Assembly: GCA_017618215.1 (NCBI GenBank) | Contig: JAFZUQ010000009.1 | Location: 1-45,004, forward strand | DNA: 45,004 nt | Source: Elusimicrobiaceae bacterium | GTDB lineage: Bacteria; Elusimicrobiota; Elusimicrobia; Elusimicrobiales; Elusimicrobiaceae | Direction of reading: 5' to 3' | In this document: positions 7,792 through 15,006 of the stretch, in pieces | How the letters are laid out: each line of letters opens with the position of its first letter | Position numbering within the stretch: the first letter of the stretch is position 1 | Notes under the pieces: generated by a model | The model's database searches: none | Seen by the model: only the letters and a program-made list of their open reading frames with translations | What the model was told of the DNA's origin: nothing | Program-made: the position numbers and the translations under genes

Positions 7792-8922
7792 CTAATATTT
7801 CCGCCAAATCATAAAAGGTAATGCAATATGATTTATAAACCCTGCAAATACCTTCCAAAATAAACGTTTGCCATAAGAAAGATGTTTGTTAAATAATACA
7901 GTATATTCTGTACGACCGACCGCACCACGCGTTCGCTTAAACATTGAAACACCTGAAGAAAAATTCATTTGCTTAACAATATTTTCTTGAATCATTTGCC
8001 AACCCCATAATGATAAAGCTCTGTAAATACCTTCAGATTTATCACTTTTAGTATCGTAACCGAAAATCGGCGGGGTAGCACCTAATCCATTACAAAATAA
8101 CCCACACACTCCTTTATTCGATTCCTTTTGTTTAAGCATACGTATATAAAATAATTTATTATTTATCATATGCTGATAATAAGCAGGGGTAAATTGAGGG
8201 TTAAATTTTGAATATTTTTCCAAATAAAGAGAACTGTAAAATCTATCCATATCACGAATATCTGCTAATGTGGCAAGTTCCCAATAATATCCTTTTGTAT
8301 TCCACATTTTTGTATCTTTTCTAAGATGATTACGTGCCTTTGTACGAATGTTTTTCGGTTTTAACAAATAAACTCTTCTGGAAGCAATTTTAATTCCACC
8401 TAAACCCGTAAGATCCGCTAAAGTTTGAGCATTATAATCTTCATTGAGTGAACGAAAGGCAATTAAAAAATCAGGAAATTTTTCTTGCGCCGCAAGCACT
8501 AATTGTTTGTATTGTTCTTTTGAAACCGGCACATATAAATTAGTAGAAAGCATAAAATTATTTAAAATAACTGCTTTATTTATCTCGGCAAGTTTTGCTA
8601 TCCATCCTAACAAACTTAATAAGGGTATAAATAAATATTTTAAAATTCCCACACCAACGATATCCATTTCTTCTTTACAATAAGAAATATAATGGCTAAA
8701 GAAAGAACACACGTAGGAATTTTCATATTGCGTAGTATTTTTTGTAACCGGCATCAAAATATCATCCACTTGCGCAAGCCAAACTTCAGTATCGACGTTG
8801 GCGATTAACTTGCTGCTTCCATTTTCTATAAAAGGTTTTACATAATCATAAACGGCCTGTGCCTGTTTATTCGCAGGTGGAACATAGTTCTGATATTCCA
8901 TCGGGCTTATAAATCTAATCAT
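7792..8922 (-). CDS. Acyltransferase-like protein (GNAT/FemAB-type fold), last gene of the biosynthetic operon
   Basis: The 376-residue product has no confidently recognised family. Residues about 95-115 form one hydrophobic segment (GILKYLFIPLLSLLGWIAKL). The C-terminal half (RTKARNHLRK...YYWELATLADIRDMDRFYSSLYLEKYSKF...FYIRMLKQ...GVCGLFC) looks like a GNAT/FemAB-like acyl- or aminoacyl-transferase that could transfer the product of the upstream enzymes. The start overlaps the stop of the adenylating enzyme by 4 nt (ATGA), so it is translationally coupled. A peptidoglycan-type or lipid acyltransferase is a guess. Confidence 0.55.
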   Translation of the reverse strand: MIRFISPMEYQNYVPPANKQAQAVYDYVKPFIENGSSKLIANVDTEVWLAQVDDILMPVTKNTTQYENSYVCSFFSHYISYCKEEMDIVGVGILKYLFIPLLSLLGWIAKLAEINKAVILNNFMLSTNLYVPVSKEQYKQLVLAAQEKFPDFLIAFRSLNEDYNAQTLADLTGLGGIKIASRRVYLLKPKNIRTKARNHLRKDTKMWNTKGYYWELATLADIRDMDRFYSSLYLEKYSKFNPQFTPAYYQHMINNKLFYIRMLKQKESNKGVCGLFCNGLGATPPIFGYDTKSDKSEGIYRALSLWGWQMIQENIVKQMNFSSGVSMFKRTRGAVGRTEYTVLFNKHLSYGKRLFWKVFAGFINHIALPFMIWRKY

Positions 8923-10193
8923 ATACAGAAATTCCTTTTTACGCGTTTATATTTTATTGTTAAATCAAGTGGTTGTTGCCATACTGTTAATTTAATATTA
9001 ACAGGTAAAATCTGTTTTAATTCTTTCAGTAATTCTTCCGGACAAAGACATTCTTTAGGTAAAGATAATTCTGCTTCAGTTAAAGAAAATTGGCAAAACT
9101 GAAAATTACCAACTGAAGGTAAATACTTCAATACTGCGCGAACAATAAAGTCAGGAAAAACAGGGCGTGGCGGATTACCCGGGGCATAAAGGACATCATC
9201 ACAACGTCCTTCAATATGGGAAATAACCGTCGAAATATTACCGCAAGGGCAGGGTGATTTATCTTCCGTTAAAATATCATTTAATTCATAGCGGATAATA
9301 GGTTGTGTACTACGGTTTAAATCTGTTAAAACAGGTACGAAACGACCGGAATTTTTATCAAGATATTTTTTTTCTACAATCATTAATTCTTCATTCAAAT
9401 GCAAATTACCGTGCAGGCAGGTGCAAGCAATTAACCCTTCCGTTGCTTGATATACTTGATGAACTTTACAATTAAAAATATTACTGACAAATATTTTAAC
9501 ATCATCATATAAAACATCTGCTACAGAGATAACTTTTAATGGCTTAATTTTCATTTTTTTCTGTTCTTGTGCTTTTGCCAGCAAATAAAGTACTGAAGGC
9601 GGTGCTACCAAAATATCTGGTTTATAATTTTGTAAAGATACAATATGTTGTTCAAAAGGCTTTTTTAAATCAAAAAATTTAAATTGAATAATTTTGCTTT
9701 TAACACTCTCATACAAATTATTATCTGCACGCAAAAAGAAGGCAATTTTTTGCTTACAAAAGATAGATTTAGGTAACACTTTAGCCAAAATGGTCCCACT
9801 CCATTGTGTTTGTTCTAAAGGACTTATTAAAAAAACACCGCGTATCCCTGAAGTGCCGGAAGAAAGACCTACACTATATTCATCTATTTTGGGTGTAAAA
9901 TCACGTGTAGTTTCCGCTTTTTGGGCAACTTCTAATGCCTGATTTAGGGGAATTTTTGCTGTATTTAATGTATCAAAATTACTCATCATTTTTTGTTTAT
10001 TCATCAAAGGCCAAGAAGATAAATCTTCACATTTAACAGGTAATTCTCGGTAAAACGGACTTTGTTTTTTCATCCTGCGTAAAATATGTCTTAATTTCTT
10101 CTGTTGATAATGTTTTAATTGCTTGCGGGAAGTAAAACGCAGAAAATATTTAGTACGTAAATAATAATAAAGCGTTAAAAGTTTGTAAAACAT
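8919..10193 (-). CDS. Adenylate-forming enzyme of the PaaK / F390-synthetase-like group
   Basis: The 424-residue protein has the phenylacetate-CoA ligase-type order: an N-terminal RRMKKQSPFYREL stretch, a Ser/Gly/Thr P-loop SVGLSSGTSGIRGVFLIS, the ATEG-like motif YQATEGLIACTC, a Cys-containing CPCGN zinc-knuckle-like loop (near 325), and HIEGRCDDVL (the GR.DD motif). Such enzymes activate carboxylates as acyl-adenylates for CoA, amine or alcohol acceptors. The ATG directly follows the MBL gene stop, with GAGGAAG as ribosome site. In this operon it would activate the acid or amino acid for transfer. Confidence 0.8.
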   Translation of the reverse strand: MFYKLLTLYYYLRTKYFLRFTSRKQLKHYQQKKLRHILRRMKKQSPFYRELPVKCEDLSSWPLMNKQKMMSNFDTLNTAKIPLNQALEVAQKAETTRDFTPKIDEYSVGLSSGTSGIRGVFLISPLEQTQWSGTILAKVLPKSIFCKQKIAFFLRADNNLYESVKSKIIQFKFFDLKKPFEQHIVSLQNYKPDILVAPPSVLYLLAKAQEQKKMKIKPLKVISVADVLYDDVKIFVSNIFNCKVHQVYQATEGLIACTCLHGNLHLNEELMIVEKKYLDKNSGRFVPVLTDLNRSTQPIIRYELNDILTEDKSPCPCGNISTVISHIEGRCDDVLYAPGNPPRPVFPDFIVRAVLKYLPSVGNFQFCQFSLTEAELSLPKECLCPEELLKELKQILPVNIKLTVWQQPLDLTIKYKRVKRNFCI

Positions 10194-10976
10194 TTATTCT
10201 TCCTCATGCGTAAATAAAATATTTATATCAGTTAAGGCAGCCAGTTTTGAAAGTGTTTTTAAATATTCTTTTTTGTCTTCACACATCTGCAATGCAAGCA
10301 TAGATGGGTAACCATCTGAATTTAAATTACTTCGGCGCCAAGCAGCATCTGCTGCAAGTAATATTTTTTCTTCTTTAAGAAACAAACCCAATTGTACTTT
10401 AGTATGTCCGGGGAGAGATACTGCATAAATATTCGGTAAATTATCTAATTCATATACTTGTAAACCTCTCATTTCCTGCACTTTATTTTTGTTTATAAAT
10501 AAGGCCCTTTGCTCAAAATCGTCCGGCAAAAACTCCGATATAAATCCCCTACAAATCTGTTTAAATTTAGGAAGTTTTTTAAGAGTAAAATATTCCTCTT
10601 TTGAACAAATAAATTTTGCTTGCGGAAAGTCTCTTAAAGCACTTATATGATCAGCGTGGAAATGAGAAATAAAAACATATTTGATATCCTCTATTTTTAT
10701 ACCGAGTCTAGTTATTTGAGAAAATGCTGTCTCGGTAGGTAATATACTTATTGGAATGAGAGTTTTATATAATAAAGCCGGAAAATAATTCATAATTTGA
10801 TTAGTATCTGCCGCATATCCGGTATCAAAAAGTAAGAAACCTTCTTGTATGGGTATCAAGTAACATCTCGCGTAAAACCGTACGGATTTCCAAAGTCCCT
10901 TTTTTGAAACTAATCTTTCCAATTGACGGCAATAACCGCAAGATAAAATTCTAATATTTCCAATTTTTGATGACAT
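10194..10976 (-). CDS. MBL-fold metallo-hydrolase (lactonase/thioesterase-like)
   Basis: The 260-residue protein shows the dinuclear zinc signature HFHADH at 105-110, then PGHTKVQLG, the metal-bridging Asp in LLAADAAWR, and a final His in ILFTHEEE. This layout matches the AHL-lactonase branch of the metallo-beta-lactamase superfamily. It overlaps the SDR gene by 26 nt. In a KAS-containing operon it could act as a thioesterase releasing the ketide or as a lactonase; the sequence alone cannot say which. Confidence 0.85.
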   Translation of the reverse strand: MSSKIGNIRILSCGYCRQLERLVSKKGLWKSVRFYARCYLIPIQEGFLLFDTGYAADTNQIMNYFPALLYKTLIPISILPTETAFSQITRLGIKIEDIKYVFISHFHADHISALRDFPQAKFICSKEEYFTLKKLPKFKQICRGFISEFLPDDFEQRALFINKNKVQEMRGLQVYELDNLPNIYAVSLPGHTKVQLGLFLKEEKILLAADAAWRRSNLNSDGYPSMLALQMCEDKKEYLKTLSKLAALTDINILFTHEEE

Positions 10977-11922
10977 ATTGCAATCCTTGTTCTATTGTTA
11001 TTTTAGGTTTATATCCCAACTCCTTTTTTGCTTTATCTATGTTAAAAGTCTGGTCTTTACTGATTAGTCCGACACTATAAACAGTAAAAGGAGGTTCTTG
11101 TTTCGGTAAAAATACCTGATAAAATTTTTCTAACAAATAAGCATAAGTTTTTACGAGAGCAAAAGGTAATCTTTTGCCTTTATATTTATATCCCAGACCC
11201 GTTATTAATTTATATACGGTTTTTTGTAAAAGAATATGTTCGTCATTTGTAATATTATAAACTTGACCGCTGTATTTGTTATCCACAATTAAAGCACATT
11301 TAATGGCTTCCACAACATTATCTACATAAGTAATGTCCGTCAAAGGTCCGCCTATTTTGGAGAATTCAGGGAAAAACCTTGTATTATTGGCTTTTAATAA
11401 ACGCGGTAATAATGCAGTATCCCCTAAACCAAAAATCGCTCTTGGACGCAAAATAATTGCATTAAGACCTTGTTTTGATGCCTGTAAAATTTCTTGTTCT
11501 GCCAAATATTTAGTAGTAGCATAATGATTTACTTTAGTTACAGGCAATATCATATCTTCTTTAATATTACTATGGTCTTTGAAATCAAAATATACGCTTG
11601 TAGAAGATATATGAACAAAACGTTTAATGCCATACTTTAATGCTTGTTTTGCAAGTAATTTTGTTGCTATCACATTATTTCTATAAAAATCACTATATTT
11701 ACCCCAAGCAGAACTTTTGGCAGCACAATGGACAACGGCATCCACATCTTGCCAAACTGTTTCCGGTAAAGGTTTTGTTAAATCTGCTTGAACGAAAGAA
11801 ACGCCTTGAGGAATTTTTGATAAATTGCGCCCTATTCCAACGATTTCATGACCTTCTTTACCCAGTATTTCACATGCCCGACCACCTAAAAAACCGGTTG
11901 CACCTGTTACTAATATTTTCAT
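10951..11922 (-). CDS. NAD(P)-dependent extended SDR (3-beta-HSD/epimerase family)
   Basis: The 323-residue protein begins MKILVTGATGFLGGRACEI, the Rossmann TGxxGFLG motif. It carries the catalytic Ser region HISSTSVYF and the YATTK active site (Y-x-x-x-K). Extended SDRs of this type oxidise or reduce beta-hydroxy/keto groups; OleD, the reductase of beta-ketoacid products in olefin biosynthesis, belongs to this family. Its ATG overlaps the ATP-grasp stop by one base and uses GGAGGA as ribosome site. A role in reducing the KAS III product is inferred. Confidence 0.85.
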   Translation of the reverse strand: MKILVTGATGFLGGRACEILGKEGHEIVGIGRNLSKIPQGVSFVQADLTKPLPETVWQDVDAVVHCAAKSSAWGKYSDFYRNNVIATKLLAKQALKYGIKRFVHISSTSVYFDFKDHSNIKEDMILPVTKVNHYATTKYLAEQEILQASKQGLNAIILRPRAIFGLGDTALLPRLLKANNTRFFPEFSKIGGPLTDITYVDNVVEAIKCALIVDNKYSGQVYNITNDEHILLQKTVYKLITGLGYKYKGKRLPFALVKTYAYLLEKFYQVFLPKQEPPFTVYSVGLISKDQTFNIDKAKKELGYKPKITIEQGLQYVIKNWKY

Positions 11923-13019
11923 TAAAATGGTCCTCCGTTAAATTCTATATCAGCGGTACTTGCTGCAGTTGGCCCTCCGAAAAATAAACCTTTCAAAAAC
12001 CACCATATAACTATAGGAATTTGTGCAAACCACGCTAAAGAATCTTGTTTAATTGATATAAAATCAGTTGCGGTAAATAATATTTTTCTAGCTCTAATAG
12101 TTTTTATGGGCTGACTGATTGCATAAGATAATACACCCAAACAAGAAACAATGGCAGAAGGACTTTTTATTTTCAAATTATCATTTTTTAATAATAGTTT
12201 TAACAAATCACGTCCAATAAAACCCAAACCGCTTGTCGTTCGAGGATTACATTCAATAGTATATAAATCTCCGTTTTGTGTTTCAATAAAATCAAAAGCA
12301 ATTTGACCGGTAAAATTAAAATTTTTACTTATTTTTTCCGTGATTTTTTCAGCTTGTGTATGTGAAATTCTCTTCATTAAAATACCGGCCCCTTTACCCG
12401 CTGTTAAAACCGGTTTATAAACACATTGTGATATTATTTTCCCGTCTTTTACCAAAGCATAAGAACATATTTGCTGTCCTTTTACGAATTCTTGGACAAG
12501 ATATTTTTTATTTACTTTGTCAGATGGTATTTTGTTTGAAAATATTATTTTACTTGCAAACCTTGAAAAACGCGGTTTTATAATTTTATTTTCTTTCCAT
12601 TTACAAGCAGTTTTATCAGCAAGCTGGGTAACAGGTGTTAAAATATTTGCTTGTTTTAGATAATTATAAAAAGACCATTTATCGTGCAAATAAATTAATT
12701 TTTCATGTGTATCACAAAAGACATAACTGTATTTTTCTAATTCACTTTTAAATTGAGAAATATAAAAAATTTCTTCACAAGTAGGAATTAAAATATCAAT
12801 TTTATAATCACGTAATACTTTACATAAATCATTTTTATAATCAGGACAAGTTGGAGCAGGTAATTTAATAAATTTATTTACAAAACGGCTTAAAATACAT
12901 ACTGTAGCATAAGTACTATCAGCGGCATAAATCTCATATCCAGCACTATATAAAAGCCGTGCCATATATGCCACAATAGGTGCTCTTGCTCCTGTAAAAA
13001 GTATACGTTTAGTACTCAA
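11922..13019 (-). CDS. ATP-grasp ligase
   Basis: The 365-residue protein has a Rossmann-like preATP-grasp domain (RILFTGARAPIVAYMARLL) and then an ATP-grasp fold with IIKPRFSRFASKI, YLVQEFVKGQQ and the metal-binding YTIECNPRTTSG (E-x-N-x-R). It resembles carbamoyl-phosphate-synthase-like stand-alone ligases that join carboxylates to amines. The likely start is TTG (13017-13019), overlapping the KAS gene by 11 nt, with GGGGTG upstream; no ATG is suitably placed. The C-terminus has a hydrophobic segment (WFAQIPIVIWWFLKGLFFGG), suggesting membrane association. Confidence 0.8.
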   Translation of the reverse strand: MSTKRILFTGARAPIVAYMARLLYSAGYEIYAADSTYATVCILSRFVNKFIKLPAPTCPDYKNDLCKVLRDYKIDILIPTCEEIFYISQFKSELEKYSYVFCDTHEKLIYLHDKWSFYNYLKQANILTPVTQLADKTACKWKENKIIKPRFSRFASKIIFSNKIPSDKVNKKYLVQEFVKGQQICSYALVKDGKIISQCVYKPVLTAGKGAGILMKRISHTQAEKITEKISKNFNFTGQIAFDFIETQNGDLYTIECNPRTTSGLGFIGRDLLKLLLKNDNLKIKSPSAIVSCLGVLSYAISQPIKTIRARKILFTATDFISIKQDSLAWFAQIPIVIWWFLKGLFFGGPTAASTADIEFNGGPF

Positions 13020-13989
13020 GTATCATCACCCCGATAGATAAACCTGCCGATGTTCCTACAAGCATTACTTTATCACCTCGTTTTATTTTATTGCTTTCTA
13101 TAGCTTTAGCAAATGCAAAGGGTATAGATGCAGCCACATTATTACCATATTCTTGTATGGTAAACATCATTTTTTCATTAGGTATATTTAGTTTTTTACA
13201 CATAAGTGTCATAGCAAGAGGGCTTGCCTGATGGGGAATTACCATAGCAATATCTTGCCAAGTTAATTTTGTCGTTTCTAAAGCATTATTAATAATATCC
13301 GGCAATACTTTAGCAGAAACTTTATAAATACTGCGGCCATTCATATCAAACAAGTAATCAGTATTATTTTGCGGTGTATGTTTAGTAGCAAGTTGCCTTG
13401 TCTGTCCACCCTTAATACGGGCGAAATCAGCACCTTGAATATGGGTAGAAAAAGAAGAAAATAATATTTTACCTTTTCCTTCTTTACTCAATACTGCTGC
13501 AACCGCCATATCACCAAACAAACAAGCACTTTTGGGTTGTTCCCAATTTAGAACGCCGGAAGGTTGCTCCGCACTTACTATTAAAACGTTTTTATATTTA
13601 CCGCTTGCAAGTCCGCAATACAATGTATCTAATGCTACCATAAAACTCAAACAAGTACTGTCTATATCAAAGCAAGGAAAAGTAAAATCTGCCAACCCGA
13701 GTTCTTGTTTCAATGATGCTGCCATACAAGGAATAATTTGCCATTTGCTTGCGGAAGCTGCTACTAAACAATCAATATCTTTCCAAGTTAATCCTGCTTG
13801 TTTTAGCGCCTTCTGTGCTGCTTCGGCACCTCCTTGTAAAATAGTTTTTTTCTCAAAATAATAACGTGATTTAATTCCTATATTTTGTTCCGTATAACCT
13901 TTGGGAACTTTATATAATTTATCTACCTCGCTTGAAGGCACATAACGATCCGGCAAACAATATGCAATACTTCTAAGCAAGCCGCTCAT
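13009..13989 (-). CDS. Beta-ketoacyl synthase III-like condensing enzyme
   Basis: The start at 13989 gives 326 residues beginning MSGLLRSIAYCLPDRYV. It is chosen over an ATG at 14013 because AGGAGA lies 7 nt upstream of 13989 and none precedes the other. The KAS III/thiolase-like catalytic triad is intact: Cys113 (DSTCLSFM), His253 (IPHQAS) and Asn283 (YGNNVAASIP). It should condense an acyl-CoA with another acyl-CoA, malonyl-ACP or similar. No ACP or thioesterase of standard type is nearby. It resembles FabH relatives used in specialised pathways (OleA, PqsD or CerJ-like) rather than housekeeping FabH. Confidence 0.85.
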   Translation of the reverse strand: MSGLLRSIAYCLPDRYVPSSEVDKLYKVPKGYTEQNIGIKSRYYFEKKTILQGGAEAAQKALKQAGLTWKDIDCLVAASASKWQIIPCMAASLKQELGLADFTFPCFDIDSTCLSFMVALDTLYCGLASGKYKNVLIVSAEQPSGVLNWEQPKSACLFGDMAVAAVLSKEGKGKILFSSFSTHIQGADFARIKGGQTRQLATKHTPQNNTDYLFDMNGRSIYKVSAKVLPDIINNALETTKLTWQDIAMVIPHQASPLAMTLMCKKLNIPNEKMMFTIQEYGNNVAASIPFAFAKAIESNKIKRGDKVMLVGTSAGLSIGVMILEY

Positions 13990-13990
13990 A

Positions 13991-14494
13991 CTATTTCTCC
14001 TGTTGTAAATCAAATAACCAACTTTTTAAAGTTTGTTCTATTTGTAGACGGTTTTTAGCAGGTATTTTTTCCGTTAACCTGCGAACCAAATCATCATAAC
14101 CGGGCCAAATTTCGTCAATAAGTTCCTGCCCCTTTTTGGTAATGCAAATAATATTTTCCCTTCGACTTTGCGGGTTTGTTTTCCTTGTAAGCAAATTTGC
14201 CTTAACGGATTTCTCTACCAATTTTGTAATATTACTTGCGGAAGCAATCAGATGTTTTGAAATATCTACCTGATTAAGGCCTTTACCTTTATTATAGTAA
14301 GCAATTAATACAAGCATATTAAACTGCACAACGGACAGATCATATTTACTTAAATAATAACTTACCTTCGCTTGAAGTGCATTATATATTAAAGCAAGCA
14401 CATAAGTTATATCCTCGTACTTGCGCCCTTTTGATGGGTCAATAGCATAACAACTTAAATCTAATTTATTAGTTTTCATATCATTACTTTTCAT
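13991..14494 (-). CDS. MarR-family transcriptional regulator of the biosynthetic operon
   Basis: The 167-residue protein has the MarR winged-helix pattern: YDLSVVQFNMLVLIAYYNKGKGLNQVDI, then ISKHLIASASNITKLVEKSVKANLLTR (recognition helix) and the wing NPSQRRENII-like segment RKTNPQSRRENIICITKKG. It is the first gene of the operon and its stop overlaps the KAS ribosome site. The -10 box lies only 6 nt before the ATG at 14494 and no ribosome site is visible, so it may be read from a leaderless transcript. MarR proteins are commonly released by small phenolic or lipidic ligands. Confidence 0.88.
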   Translation of the reverse strand: MKSNDMKTNKLDLSCYAIDPSKGRKYEDITYVLALIYNALQAKVSYYLSKYDLSVVQFNMLVLIAYYNKGKGLNQVDISKHLIASASNITKLVEKSVKANLLTRKTNPQSRRENIICITKKGQELIDEIWPGYDDLVRRLTEKIPAKNRLQIEQTLKSWLFDLQQEK

Positions 14495-14500
14495 ATAAAT

Positions 14501-14529
14501 AGTTTACTAATAAATTATTTATTTGTCAA
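14501..14529 (-). promoter_or_regulatory. Biosynthetic operon promoter with MarR-type operator
   Basis: TTGACA (14524-14529) and TAAACT (14501-14506) are 17 nt apart. The spacer is filled by the perfect palindrome AATAAAT-A-ATTTATT (14509-14523 region). A palindrome exactly between the boxes of a MarR gene's own promoter is the usual autorepression site. Confidence 0.75.
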
Positions 14530-14557
14530 GTGTTTTATTAGGGATCAAACATGTATA

Positions 14558-14586
14558 TTTACAATTTTCAAATAAATTACTATAAT
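14558..14586 (+). promoter_or_regulatory. Promoter of the retron RNA/RT transcript
   Basis: TTTACA (14558-14563), a 17-nt spacer and TATAAT (14581-14586) predict a start close to G14593, where the candidate a1 arm begins. It is divergent from the MarR promoter. Confidence 0.7.
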
Positions 14587-14592
14587 TATATT

Positions 14593-14770
14593 GCCTCTCA
14601 AATTAAGAGGGGTGCACATTGGTGCATCTCGGTTTCACAAAGTGAAACAAATTACATAAGCAGAGAAGACACTCTTTTTAACTGCGACTAGCAAAATTTC
14701 TATTTCTTCATTAATAAAGAAAGAAATAAATAAAAAATCATATAGTTATTTAGTAGTTAGTTAGAGAGGC
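14593..14770 (+). ncRNA. Candidate retron msr-msd RNA
   Basis: The stretch begins and ends with complementary arms: GCCTCTCAAATTAA (14593-14606) pairs with TTAGTTAGAGAGGC (14757-14770), 13 of 14 pairs including one wobble. Between them are a GGTGCAC/GTGCATC hairpin with ATTG loop (14611-14628), a perfect GTTTCAC-AAA-GTGAAAC hairpin (14632-14648), and a long A/T hairpin ATTTC..TTTCTT / AAGAAA-GAAAT (14696-14727). Two short msr-like hairpins followed by an msd-like one, enclosed by a1/a2 arms upstream of a retron RT, is the canonical layout. An AG follows a1, as at retron branch sites. The exact ends are predicted, not proven. Confidence 0.6.
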
Positions 14771-14792
14771 TCTTCACAACTGCTGTTCTTAA

Positions 14793-14999
14793 ATAGAAGT
14801 TAGTTATTTTTATATTTACTTCTGAAATATACTTCAACCTTTATGAGAGGCTCGCTACCGAAAGGTAGTAATTTATATTAAGGAGGTGAAGTATGTTATA
14901 CATAATATTAGTAATTATGTTGCTTGAAGAAGTAAAGCAAATTGTATTAGCAATTGAAAAAGTAATAATTAGCATCAAAACGAAATAACTAACTTCTAT
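14793..14999 (+). repeat. 17-bp perfect inverted repeat enclosing a small ORF
   Basis: ATAGAAGTTAGTTATTT (14793-14809) is the exact reverse complement of 14983-14999. Between the arms are a CTACC-GAAA-GGTAG hairpin (14855-14868), a helix pairing ACTTCA (14831-14836) with TGAAGT (14887-14892) over the ribosome site of the small ORF, and hairpin ACATAAT/ATTATGT (14900-14920) at its start. In RNA the 5' and 3' ends would clamp together just before the RT start codon. It could be an alternative retron RNA or a translation-control fold. Confidence 0.75.
14893..14988 (+). CDS. Small hydrophobic peptide, 31 residues, inside the retron leader
   Basis: The ORF begins ATG at 14893, six nt after a full AGGAGG (AAGGAGGTGAAGT), the strongest ribosome site in this part of the element, and ends at TAA 14986-14988. 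The peptide starts MLYIILVIMLLEEVKQIVLA and ends with a Lys-containing hydrophobic tail (VIISIKTK). That is one membrane-spanning or amphipathic helix with charged end, much like type I toxin or holin-like peptides. The ribosome site is masked by a hairpin and the ORF sits between long inverted repeats. A toxin or retron effector role is inferred; it could also be a leader peptide controlling the RT 18 nt downstream. Confidence 0.55.
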   Translation: MLYIILVIMLLEEVKQIVLAIEKVIISIKTK

Positions 15000-15006
15000 A
15001 AGATAT

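Noticed and set aside
13990..14013. Upstream ATG at 14013 as start of the KAS III-like gene.
   Set aside because: No ribosome site precedes it, while AGGAGA sits 7 nt before the ATG at 13989 and the family start fits MSGLL.
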